A stretch of DNA of 22,122 nt from assembly GCA_963169135.1 (NCBI GenBank), contig CAUJEQ010000178.1:1-22122 (forward strand). Reading direction: 5' to 3'. The position numbers and the translations under genes are program-made. Source of the stretch: Chloroflexota bacterium (GTDB lineage: Bacteria > Chloroflexota > Dehalococcoidia > Tepidiformales > Tepidiformaceae). The notes beneath the pieces were generated by a model, which was not told the origin of the DNA, did no database searches, and was given only the letters and a program-made list of their open reading frames with translations. Positions 15,096 to 21,671 of the stretch are shown here, piece by piece; the stretch's first letter is position 1, and every line of letters starts with the position of its first letter.

Positions 15096-16908
15096 GGCGC
15101 CCGTCGGCATACCGTGGAGAGACGCCGTTCCCCCCGAATCTCCCGTCATTGCTGTAGAGCACGATTGACGCATTCGGGCCGGCCTGCACGTCAACGGTGG
15201 CGCGGTCACCGAAATTCACGGCTATCCAGCGCCTTCCGGACCGCCCCTCGAATGCGAGGAGCAGGCACCGGCCACGGGCTCGCGCCCCGATCGGCAGCCG
15301 CTCCTGGCGGTACGCGCTGAACACCGGGTCGTTGCGCCGGAGTTCGAGGGCCCTCTGGCACAACTCCCGGGCAAGGCGGCCCGGGCCATAGCTCGCTTCG
15401 TCGTGGTCGAGTACTGAGCGCGCGAACGTCAGCTCGGACTGCGGGTCCGGGATGGCGGCTTGCGTTCGCCGGTCGCTGAAAGCCCCGAACGCGGCGAACT
15501 CGCGGCGTCTCCCTTCCGTCACGGCCCGGCCGAGGTCGCCTTCGTGATCGGTGAAATACAGGAATGGCCGGCTCGAAAGGAACTCCTGTCCCTGAAACAA
15601 CAGGGGGATCTGGGGGAGAAGGAGCAGCAGGACCGTCGCCGCCAGGAAGTCCCCCTGCGAGGCGGCGATGCTCAGGCGCTCTCCGAAGGCCCGGTTGCCG
15701 ACCTGGTCGTGGTTCTGGATGCAGTACACGAAGGAGCTCCACGCTGATCGGCGGGCGGGCGTGCCACGCTCACCGCCAAAACCCGCATCGAACTGGCCTT
15801 CATAGAGGAATCCCTGCCGGATCGTCTTTCCCAGTGTACGCAGCGTCCCATCAAATCCGCGCAAGTACCCCTCGTCTTCAGCGAGCAGCGCTGTTCGCAC
15901 AGCGTGGTGGAAGTCATCAGCCCAGACGGCGTCGAATCCGAAACCGCCCCGGCGGGGAGCGGTCATGTAGCGCTTGTCGTTCTCGTGGGTCTCGGCGATC
16001 AGGTAGGGACGTGGCCGTGATCCGGCTGCCTCTCTGGCGGCTTCGGCAAGCTCCGCGAGGATATGGACCGGTGAGGCATCAAAGATCGTGTGCGTTGCAT
16101 CGAACCGGAACCCGTCGATGTGGTATTCGTGGAGCCAGTGCAGGAGGTTCTCGCGAAAGAACCGGCGCGTGTGTGTAGAGGCGGGACCGTCAAAGTTGAT
16201 GGCCTGTCCCCAGGGGGCGCTGTACCTGTTTGTCACGTAGTCGTTGGAATAGAGGCCCGAGTAGTTGCCGGCCGGGCCGAAGTGGTTGTAGACCACGTCC
16301 AGGATGACCGCGAGGCCCAGGCCGTGTGCCGCGTCGACGAACCGGCGCAGACCGTCGGGCCCCCCGTACACCTCTGCGGGAGCGTAGAGCGAGACGCCAT
16401 CGTATCCCCAGTTCCACCGCCCCGGGAATGAGGCGACGGGCATCAACTCCACAGCCGAAACCCCCAATCCGGCGAGCCCGGGGAGGATGCCGGTCGCTGC
16501 ATCGAACGTCCCTTCGTTGGTGAGGGTGCCGATATGGCATTCGTAAATGACAAGATCGCGGAGTGCAGGGCGAACCCAATCCTGGTCGCTCCAGCGAAAT
16601 GCCGCCGGGTCCACCACGGCGCTCAATCCGTGAACGCCCGCCGGCTGGCGGCGCGAACATGGATCCGGGAATGGGCCCGCGCCATCCAGCGTGTAACCGT
16701 ATGTCTCTCCCGGCTCCAACCGCGGCAACGTGGCCTGGCGGTAGCCTTCTCCGGCGTCCTCGAGGGCGATTGGGCGGTCCGCCCCCGCGCTTCGGATAAC
16801 CAGGGCAACCTCCCGCGGCCTGGGCGCCCACACCCGGAAGGTGGTGCTTTCCGGGGACTGCAGCGCACCCAGCGTCGGCCTCCATCGACCTTCCCCGGGG
16901 TTAGCCAT
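15055..16908 (-). CDS. treZ: Malto-oligosyltrehalose trehalohydrolase
   Basis: A 617-residue GH13 enzyme that releases free trehalose from maltooligosyl trehalose. An N-terminal CBM48-like region (FRVWAPRPREVALVIRS, about 24-40) precedes the barrel: LVIYECHIGTLTNEGTFDAA (119-138), GVSAVELMPVASFPGRWNWG (149-168), VILDVVYNHFGPAGNY (201-216), HIDGFRFDATHTI with nucleophile Asp270, LIAETHENDKRY with Glu306, and IQNHDQVGNRAFGER with Asp401. The loop after the Glu (ETHEND) and the W-N-W-G-Y-D-G-V motif are typical of TreZ rather than branching enzyme. The ATG at 16908 lies inside the end of treY (8-base overlap), so translation is probably coupled; a GTG 18 bases upstream is less likely. The stop is only reached inside the glgX coding end. 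Confidence 0.96.
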   Translation of the reverse strand: MANPGEGRWRPTLGALQSPESTTFRVWAPRPREVALVIRSAGADRPIALEDAGEGYRQATLPRLEPGETYGYTLDGAGPFPDPCSRRQPAGVHGLSAVVDPAAFRWSDQDWVRPALRDLVIYECHIGTLTNEGTFDAATGILPGLAGLGVSAVELMPVASFPGRWNWGYDGVSLYAPAEVYGGPDGLRRFVDAAHGLGLAVILDVVYNHFGPAGNYSGLYSNDYVTNRYSAPWGQAINFDGPASTHTRRFFRENLLHWLHEYHIDGFRFDATHTIFDASPVHILAELAEAAREAAGSRPRPYLIAETHENDKRYMTAPRRGGFGFDAVWADDFHHAVRTALLAEDEGYLRGFDGTLRTLGKTIRQGFLYEGQFDAGFGGERGTPARRSAWSSFVYCIQNHDQVGNRAFGERLSIAASQGDFLAATVLLLLLPQIPLLFQGQEFLSSRPFLYFTDHEGDLGRAVTEGRRREFAAFGAFSDRRTQAAIPDPQSELTFARSVLDHDEASYGPGRLARELCQRALELRRNDPVFSAYRQERLPIGARARGRCLLLAFEGRSGRRWIAVNFGDRATVDVQAGPNASIVLYSNDGRFGGNGVSPRYADGRLTVPAHAAVVLRA

Positions 16909-19636
16909 CGCCGGCCCCCGCTTCACCGGTCAGCACCGCGACGGGAAAGTGAGCCAGGAGGGCCGAGGCAGACAACCGGCCCCCGCCGGGGAAGCGTTCC
17001 CCGGTCAGCCAGTCCGTCCAGCCGGCCGATGGCGGGAGATCGAGCCACGTCTCTTCCCACTCAGGCGAGCTGACGTGGCCATCAGCGCCGAACAGGGCCG
17101 CCGGCCGGTGCGGAACGATGGTGATACACCTCTTGCTCGCGGAAAACCGCTCGAATGCGAAGAGGTTTGTTGAAAGCGGTCCTTCAAACTCGGCAGGCCG
17201 ATACCCGCCGCTCGCGAACAGCGCAGGCTCCTCGCGCCTGAGCGCCAACAACCGGGTGGTGAGCCATGTCTTCGCCGCCGGGTCGAGCGGGTTCGGGGGG
17301 GCTGCCGTGGCCTCGCGAAGCAGTCTTCGAGACCGGCTGAAGTCGACGTCCTGCCGGTTGTCGGGGTCCGTGAGGGTGTGCAGCGGAAACTCGCTCCCCT
17401 GGAAGAAGTCCGGGATACCGGGAGCCGTTGCTTTCAAGGCCAGCAGCCCCAGGGCGTTCAGCCGCGCGATCGGCTCAATGGTCGCAACGAACGTGTTCAC
17501 TCGCTGCCCGAACGTCGGCGAGCGCCGCCCACCGAGAATGTCGCGTACGAACGCGCGGAGTGCGGCCTCATACGGCTCGTCGATGCGCGTCCAGCTCGTC
17601 TGAAGTTTCGCTTCCCTGGCGGCCTTCACCACGTGAGCTTCCATCCGGTCGATGTAGAGCGGATCGGCGGCGCCCTCCCAGGAAGCGATAAGCGACTGGT
17701 AGACGTAGTACTCGGTGTTCCGGTCGGGCACTTCCTGGCCGCGAACCTGGCGGCGATGGCGAGCATTGGTCCGGGCCCACGCGCGGGTCTCGCGATGCCA
17801 GGCTCGTGGGACAGCGGTGAGCGCGGCGAGCCGCATGCGAGCGTCTTCGCTGCGCTTCGTATCGTGCGTGGTTGTGGCGGAGAGGGCATAGGGCCAGTTC
17901 GCGGCCCTGCCCGCGAACCAATCGTGGGCCATGCTGGCAGTCACTCCGAAGTGCCCGGGGTCATCCCCCACTTCATCGCATGCGAGCAACCGGTGGAAGC
18001 GGAAGAAGGCGGTGTCCTCGACGCCCTTGGCCATCACAGGCCCGGAGAGCTGCTGAAAGCGCCGCCGGAAGTGAACCCAGCGGGCCCGTTCTTCCGCGCT
18101 CCCCTCGCCGGCATCAAGCAGCAGCACCTGAATGAGGAACGACATCGCCTCCGGAGTGACGTTCGGGTCACGCTGGAGTGCGAGGGCCGCGGCGCTGCTG
18201 AACAGCCCAGCGTCGCCAGGCATGGGCTCGTCCCGATCCAGGTACGTGCGGTAGAGAGGCATTGCTGCCAGGAGTGTCGCGATCGCATCCTGGAGCGCGC
18301 CGAGCGTGTTGTCGCGGGCAAGCCGGCGCGCCTGTGCGAGCCGGTACAGGTGGAGCGCCAGGACGCGGACTTCCCCGGCAAACGAGCGCCCTGCCACTCT
18401 CCGCTTCGCCGCGAAAGCGACATCGTCGAAACGCACGGGCGCACCGGTGAAGTCCTGGTAGATAGCGTTGAACGCCTGGACCGCCGCCGGATCGACGAAC
18501 AGCCCCCCGGCGATGCCGAGAAAGTCATAGCCGGTTGTGCCCTCAACGGGCCAGGACTCCGGTAGCTGCTCCTCTCGAGCGAGGATCTTCTCCACCCAGA
18601 TTCCGTGCCTCCGCCCGCCATCGCCATCGAGGAGCCGTCTTAGCCGCGCCAGGTAGGCGCCCGGGTCATACAGCCCATCGACGTGATCGACGCGAAGGCC
18701 GTCGACCATCCCGCGCGCAACAAGGTCCCGCACCAGCGAGTGGGTCGCGGCGAACACCGACTCCTGTTCCACACGAATGGCGGCCAGGTCATTGATGTCG
18801 AAGAACCGGCGGTAGTTGATCTCTTCGGCGGAGACACGCCAGTAAGCCAGGCGGTAATGTTGCTGGCTCAACAGCTCCTCCAGCCGGTCGAAGGACGAAG
18901 GTTCACCTGGCTGGCCGTTGAACGAACCGGTTCGCTCGTCGATCCACGCACGCAAGCCGGGCGCGCTCGCGACCTGCTCGGCCAGGCGGCCAAGCAGGAG
19001 CACGGCCGCCTGGGGGGCGGCGAGGGAAAGGCCCTCCAACACCGCGGCAAGGTCCTTCATCCGTTCCGCATCGTCGAGCGGAGGAGGCAACCCGAGGACG
19101 CTTCCGTAACAGCGCGGCGCGATCGGGAAAGTCCTTTCGAAGTACCGGACCACCAACTCCGAGCCGTCGTACGCCAGCGTGAGCTCGCCAGCCTCGAGCG
19201 CGCTGCCGAAAGGCTGACCGAGCACCGGATAGACCAGCACGCCCGTTGCCTGCTGGGGCTGCCCCTCCCAATCGATATCGAACCAGGACGCGAAAGGTGA
19301 TTGCGGCCCGTAGCGGAGTACGTCACGCCACCAGGGGTGACTGGCGATCCCAACGTGGTTGGGGACGATGTCGAGGATGAGCCCCAATCCGTGGTCACGT
19401 GCTGCCCGGGACAGAGCGTAGAAGCCCGCGAGCCCCCCCAGCTCCTCGTTCACTCGCGCGTGGTCCGTGACGTCGTACCCGTGCGTGCTCCCCGGGGTCG
19501 CCGCCCAGATCGGGGAGAGGTAAAGGTGAGAGACGCCAAGCGCGCTCAGGTAGGGAACGACCTCAGCGGCGGACCCGAAGTCGAAGTCACGATGCAACTG
19601 CAGCCGGTAGGTGGCCACCGGGGGTTCGAAAGACAA
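16901..19636 (-). CDS. treY: Malto-oligosyltrehalose synthase
   Basis: A 911-residue GH13 subfamily 26 enzyme that turns the reducing-end alpha-1,4 bond of malto-oligosaccharides into an alpha,alpha-1,1 bond. It begins PPVATYRLQLHRDFDFGSAA (5-24), a hallmark of TreY, then ALGVSHLYLSPIWAATPGS (32-50), THGYDVTDHARVN (51-63), LILDIVPNHVGI (86-97), LLSQQHYRLAYWR (255-267), GLRVDHVDGLYDP with nucleophile Asp317, IWVEKIL with Glu349, and TTHDTKRSEDARMR further on. The frame is open to a GTG at 19690. I chose TTG 19636 because AGGAGGA (19647-19641) precedes it by 4 bases and homology begins immediately after. With that choice an 8-bp inverted repeat falls in the leader. It is first of the treYZ pair. 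Confidence 0.95.
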   Translation of the reverse strand: MSFEPPVATYRLQLHRDFDFGSAAEVVPYLSALGVSHLYLSPIWAATPGSTHGYDVTDHARVNEELGGLAGFYALSRAARDHGLGLILDIVPNHVGIASHPWWRDVLRYGPQSPFASWFDIDWEGQPQQATGVLVYPVLGQPFGSALEAGELTLAYDGSELVVRYFERTFPIAPRCYGSVLGLPPPLDDAERMKDLAAVLEGLSLAAPQAAVLLLGRLAEQVASAPGLRAWIDERTGSFNGQPGEPSSFDRLEELLSQQHYRLAYWRVSAEEINYRRFFDINDLAAIRVEQESVFAATHSLVRDLVARGMVDGLRVDHVDGLYDPGAYLARLRRLLDGDGGRRHGIWVEKILAREEQLPESWPVEGTTGYDFLGIAGGLFVDPAAVQAFNAIYQDFTGAPVRFDDVAFAAKRRVAGRSFAGEVRVLALHLYRLAQARRLARDNTLGALQDAIATLLAAMPLYRTYLDRDEPMPGDAGLFSSAAALALQRDPNVTPEAMSFLIQVLLLDAGEGSAEERARWVHFRRRFQQLSGPVMAKGVEDTAFFRFHRLLACDEVGDDPGHFGVTASMAHDWFAGRAANWPYALSATTTHDTKRSEDARMRLAALTAVPRAWHRETRAWARTNARHRRQVRGQEVPDRNTEYYVYQSLIASWEGAADPLYIDRMEAHVVKAAREAKLQTSWTRIDEPYEAALRAFVRDILGGRRSPTFGQRVNTFVATIEPIARLNALGLLALKATAPGIPDFFQGSEFPLHTLTDPDNRQDVDFSRSRRLLREATAAPPNPLDPAAKTWLTTRLLALRREEPALFASGGYRPAEFEGPLSTNLFAFERFSASKRCITIVPHRPAALFGADGHVSSPEWEETWLDLPPSAGWTDWLTGERFPGGGRLSASALLAHFPVAVLTGEAGAGDG

Positions 19637-19670
19637 TCGATCCTCCTGCTGCCCCACATCCTTACGCGCG

Positions 19671-19702
19671 ACCCACGCCCTGACAACCACACGCGCGTGG
19701 GT
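19671..19702. promoter_or_regulatory. 8-bp inverted repeat in the treY leader
   Basis: ACCCACGC (19671-19678) is exactly repeated in inverse as GCGTGGGT (19695-19702), 16 bases apart. On the treY transcript it would form a stem-loop about 24 bases before the AGGAGGA ribosome site. As DNA it could be an operator. A third possibility is chance, since this stretch is very GC-rich. Confidence 0.4.
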
Positions 19703-19712
19703 TGAGGGCTGA

Positions 19713-19728
19713 CCGTTGTTGCGAACGG
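19713..19728. promoter_or_regulatory. 16-bp imperfect palindrome upstream of treY
   Basis: CCGTT and AACGG flank the six bases GTTGCG. The 16-bp size is close to LacI-type operators, which often control sugar genes, but only the five outer base pairs are symmetric. It lies beyond the leader inverted repeat, where a treY promoter would be expected. Confidence 0.25.
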
Positions 19729-19936
19729 CGCGGGGTCACCTCATGGGGTTGAATCGCCGGGAGGCGGGCTTAGCAAGCGATTGAGGGGATCGTGCACCTT
19801 GTATTGGCCGCCACGAGTTAGGCGACGTCGGCGTCGTTCCCGAGCGGGCCCGGTCAGTCCGTCCAAAGGCTTTCCGGTCGAATCGGAGCTTGCCCAGCGA
19901 GTCTATAGTGGCCTATCTCACCACGTAGGATGCGCC

Positions 19937-20926
19937 ATGCTCACCACCGCGCTCACCCGGAACTTCGCCGTCGACCACCCGATCATCCAGGCCGGCATGT
20001 CCTCCGACTGCGGCTCGCCGCTCGCCGCTGCCGTGTCGAATGCGGGCGGTCTCGGCACCGTTGGAAGCCTTGGACGCACGCCCGAAGACCTCGAACAGGA
20101 ACTCGCAGCCATGTGCGCCGCCACATCCAGGCCGTGGTCGGTCAACCTCGCAACGTTCGATTGGTCCCCCTTCGCGGCGACCCTGGTGGATGTGGCCATC
20201 AAAGCCCGGCCGCCGGTGGTCACGCTGTCCTTCGGCGATACGCTTCCTGCATTGGAGAAGTGTCGCGCGGCCGGTCTGCAGGCTGTGGTGCAGGTGCAGA
20301 CGTTCGGGATGGCCCAGGCAGTCCTCGCCGCCCGCCCGTCGGCGATCATTGTCCAGGGCAACGAAGCTGGAGGGCACACCGGCCTCCGTGGCACGCTGAG
20401 CTTCGCCGCCCAGGTACTCGAAATCGCGGACGGAATCCCGGTCGTCATCGCGGGCGGAATTGCCGGCGGTCGTGGACTGGCAGCCGCCCTCGCGATGGGA
20501 GCTTCCGGAGTCCTGATGGGGACTCGGTTCAAGGCGACACCGGAGTTTGGGGGACCGCATACGGGCCACCTCGACGCGCAACGTCACGCCATTGTGTCCA
20601 ACGATGGCGACCACACCGTCGGCGCAGTGACAGCCGATGTCGCGTTGGGAATGCGCTGGCCAGCAGGAATAGTTAGCCGCGTTCTGGCGAACCGGTTCAC
20701 GGAAGAGTGGCATGGGCGCGAGGAGGCTCTGCGCGCCGAAGTCGCTGCTCAAACAGAACCGTTCGGCTGGACGAGCGCCCACAACAACCGCCCGGAAAAC
20801 ATGCTCGACTGGGCCGGCGAGTCGTCGGGACTCGTCCAAGAAGTCCTGCCGGCAGCCGAAGTGGTACGGCGCGCTGTCGCCGAAGCTGAGGCGCTCCTGC
20901 GAGACGTTGGCGGCGTGCTCGCATAG
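19937..20926 (+). CDS. Nitronate monooxygenase-family FMN protein
   Basis: A 329-residue TIM-barrel flavoprotein of the 2-nitropropane dioxygenase/nitronate monooxygenase family, which oxidises alkyl nitronates with O2. It opens MLTTALTRNFAVDHPIIQAG, then MSSDCGSPLAAAVSNAGGLG (21-40), the usual substrate/FMN N-terminal block. Further motifs are VVQVQTFGMA (117-126), IIVQGNEAGGHTG (137-149, with the conserved active-site His and FMN contact), VVIAGGIAGGRGLAAALAMG (169-188) and GVLMGTRFKAT (191-201), the phosphate-binding end of the barrel. GTAGGA lies 6 bases before the ATG. Many homologues are really enoyl reductase-like or uncharacterised, so the exact substrate is open. It sits alone between the trehalose genes and the mobile-element edge. 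Confidence 0.88.
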   Translation: MLTTALTRNFAVDHPIIQAGMSSDCGSPLAAAVSNAGGLGTVGSLGRTPEDLEQELAAMCAATSRPWSVNLATFDWSPFAATLVDVAIKARPPVVTLSFGDTLPALEKCRAAGLQAVVQVQTFGMAQAVLAARPSAIIVQGNEAGGHTGLRGTLSFAAQVLEIADGIPVVIAGGIAGGRGLAAALAMGASGVLMGTRFKATPEFGGPHTGHLDAQRHAIVSNDGDHTVGAVTADVALGMRWPAGIVSRVLANRFTEEWHGREEALRAEVAAQTEPFGWTSAHNNRPENMLDWAGESSGLVQEVLPAAEVVRRAVAEAEALLRDVGGVLA

Positions 20927-20962
20927 GCGTCCCTCGGCCGTGCGTTTCTTGCGCAGGGCGCC
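20926..20962 (+). terminator. Bulged hairpin after the nitronate monooxygenase gene
   Basis: GGCG-T-CCCT (20926-20934) pairs with AGGGCGCC (20955-20962), eight pairs with one bulged T, starting at the last base of the stop codon. The 20-base loop contains TTTCTT. No T-run follows. Confidence 0.35.
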
Positions 20963-21173
20963 GAGAAGGCACCAGGTCAGGCGACCGCCAAACTGGAGTC
21001 ATCCACGCGCGGCTGAAGGCCGACACAGCACGTCAGGCGAGCTCGGCCGAGAGGGTTCATGGATGAGCGCCCCGCCTCCGGGCTGGCCTCGGCCCGGTTC
21101 AGTGGTTGCCAACCGGGCCCGAGCGCGACGAGCAACGGTGCACGGGAGCAGCGCCTTGAGTATCCTCGAAGCT
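20963..21173. other. Non-coding stretch before the tRNA remnant
   Basis: I find no supported gene here on either strand. TATCCT at 21161-21166, eight bases before the tRNA remnant, could be its old -10, but no -35 is visible at the right distance. Confidence 0.4.
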
Positions 21174-21210
21174 GGGCCTGTAGCTCAGCGGTAGAGCAGT
21201 GGACTTTTAA
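21174..21210 (+). pseudogene. 5' half of tRNA-Lys(TTT), broken after the anticodon loop
   Basis: The sequence follows a bacterial tRNA-Lys exactly as far as the anticodon loop: acceptor 5' strand GGGCCTG (21174-21180), TA, D stem GCTC/GAGC (21183-21186 and 21194-21197) around AGCGGTA, A26, anticodon-stem 5' strand GTGGA, then loop CTTTTAA with anticodon TTT at 21206-21208. The next bases, GTCAC, pair poorly with GTGGA (one G-T, one A-G mismatch). No T-arm (TTCGAAT-like) and no 3' acceptor CAGGCCC follow, here or later in the window. It cannot mature as a normal tRNA. The break at the anticodon loop is a known integration position for tyrosine integrases, and an integrase remnant follows within about 100 bases. 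Confidence 0.7.
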
Positions 21211-21211
21211 G

Positions 21212-21253
21212 TCACTTTGGCTTGAGCGCTGTGCCAGCGAAGCGGCTGAGTGA
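21212..21253 (+). repeat. Imperfect hairpin adjoining the tRNA remnant
   Basis: Outer arms TCACT (21212-21216) and AGTGA (21249-21253) and inner arms CGCTG (21227-21231) and CAGCG (21235-21239) form one nested stem with an internal loop and a TGC tip. It begins one base after the tRNA-like loop ends, so it may be the element's own attachment arm or a remnant of a structured RNA. Confidence 0.45.
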
Positions 21254-21277
21254 ACCTGAGGCGAGCGAAAATCGTCA

Positions 21278-21319
21278 AGTAATCTGCTGTAGCTTTGGGC
21301 CGGCAGCAGTAGGATTACT
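21278..21319 (+). repeat. 42-base inverted repeat before the integrase remnant
   Basis: AGTAATC (21278-21284) plus TGCTG (21285-21289) pair with CAGCA (21304-21308) and GATTACT (21313-21319): twelve pairs with a 4-base bulge, GTAG, on the right side and a 14-base loop. It runs into the integrase remnant and supplies the in-frame TAG that closes it upstream. It could be an integrase or excisionase binding site. Confidence 0.5.
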
Positions 21320-21622
21320 GTGAACGCCACGCGCACGTCGATGACCCGTGGCTCGGGCCCCGCGAGCGCGGGAGACTCGCCGACTACTGGATCCGGCAGA
21401 CGGTCCGGCGCCGCCAAGAGCAGGCGGGCTTGTCTCACATCAATCCCCACAAGTTCCGCCACACTTACGCCCACAACACCTGAAGGCCGGGGCTCAGAGG
21501 GCGACCTGGTCCGGATCACCGGCTGGAAGGACCGCCGGATGCTGGACCGGTACGGTGCGAGCGTGGACTCGGAGCGGGCGCGGGAGGCTCATGATCAGTT
21601 CTCTCCCAGGAAACGGCTGTGA
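21313..21622 (+). pseudogene. Tyrosine recombinase/integrase, C-terminal remnant with frameshifts
   Basis: Three consecutive frames give one protein. Bases 21313-21480 encode HVDDPWLGPRERGRLADYWI, then HINPHKFRHTYAH with the HxxR catalytic box. From 21480 the frame LKAG continues briefly. From about 21494 SEGDLVRITGWKDRRMLDRY carries the conserved W and the nucleophilic Tyr, and the protein ends FSPRKRL. Two one-base deletions explain this: one near 21478-21480 and one in the G-run at 21489-21492. An in-frame TAG at 21310 closes the frame upstream, and the N-terminal two-thirds, including the first catalytic Arg box, are absent. About 100 codons remain of the usual 300-400. The gene is therefore inactive unless the shifts are assembly errors, and truncated even then. 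It lies beside the tRNA-Lys remnant, as expected for an element integrated there. Confidence 0.8.
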
Positions 21623-21625
21623 GCG

Positions 21626-21649
21626 AGCGCATTCGAGCCGAATGCCGCT
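21626..21649. promoter_or_regulatory. Strong hairpin/palindrome between integrase remnant and last gene
   Basis: AGCG-CATTCG (21626-21635) and CGAATG-C-CGCT (21639-21649) are mirror complements around AGC, ten pairs with one bulged C. It begins 3 bases after the integrase stop and ends 22 bases before the next ATG. It can act as a terminator-like hairpin for the former or as an operator for the latter. TATCCT (21649-21654) overlaps its right edge. Confidence 0.45.
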
Positions 21650-21671
21650 ATCCTTCAGAGGGAGAGTTCGT

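Larger units (their letters stand above)
19637..19936. other. 300-base divergent intergenic region with inverted repeats
   Basis: This is the gap between treY (minus) and the nitronate monooxygenase gene (plus). It holds the treY ribosome site, two inverted repeats on the treY side (listed separately), and TATAGT at 19904-19909, a possible -10 for the plus-strand gene without a clear -35. GTAGGA (19925-19930) is the ribosome site for the ATG at 19937. I see no gene in it: the frames that cross it lack homology or ribosome sites. Confidence 0.5.

Noticed and set aside
11748..15209. A 1153-codon open frame on the minus strand opposite the ThuA-like gene and glgX
   Set aside because: Both plus-strand genes have complete catalytic or family motifs, good ribosome sites and start choices. 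The antisense translation is Arg/Val/His-rich with no recognisable family, as expected for a shadow in high-GC DNA.
21204..21320. A group I intron or other intron in the tRNA-Lys anticodon loop
   Set aside because: The conserved P7-type core and guanosine-binding region are not recognisable, and no 3' tRNA half appears anywhere downstream in the window.
20977..21519. A 180-codon minus-strand frame across the tRNA and integrase remnants
   Set aside because: It runs antisense through recognisable tRNA and integrase sequence, has no clear ribosome site and no family resemblance.
21629..21645. The TTCGAGC in this stretch as a T-arm of the missing tRNA 3' half
   Set aside because: The flanking five bases on each side do not pair as a T stem and no acceptor strand CAGGCCC follows. 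The symmetry is a simple palindrome.
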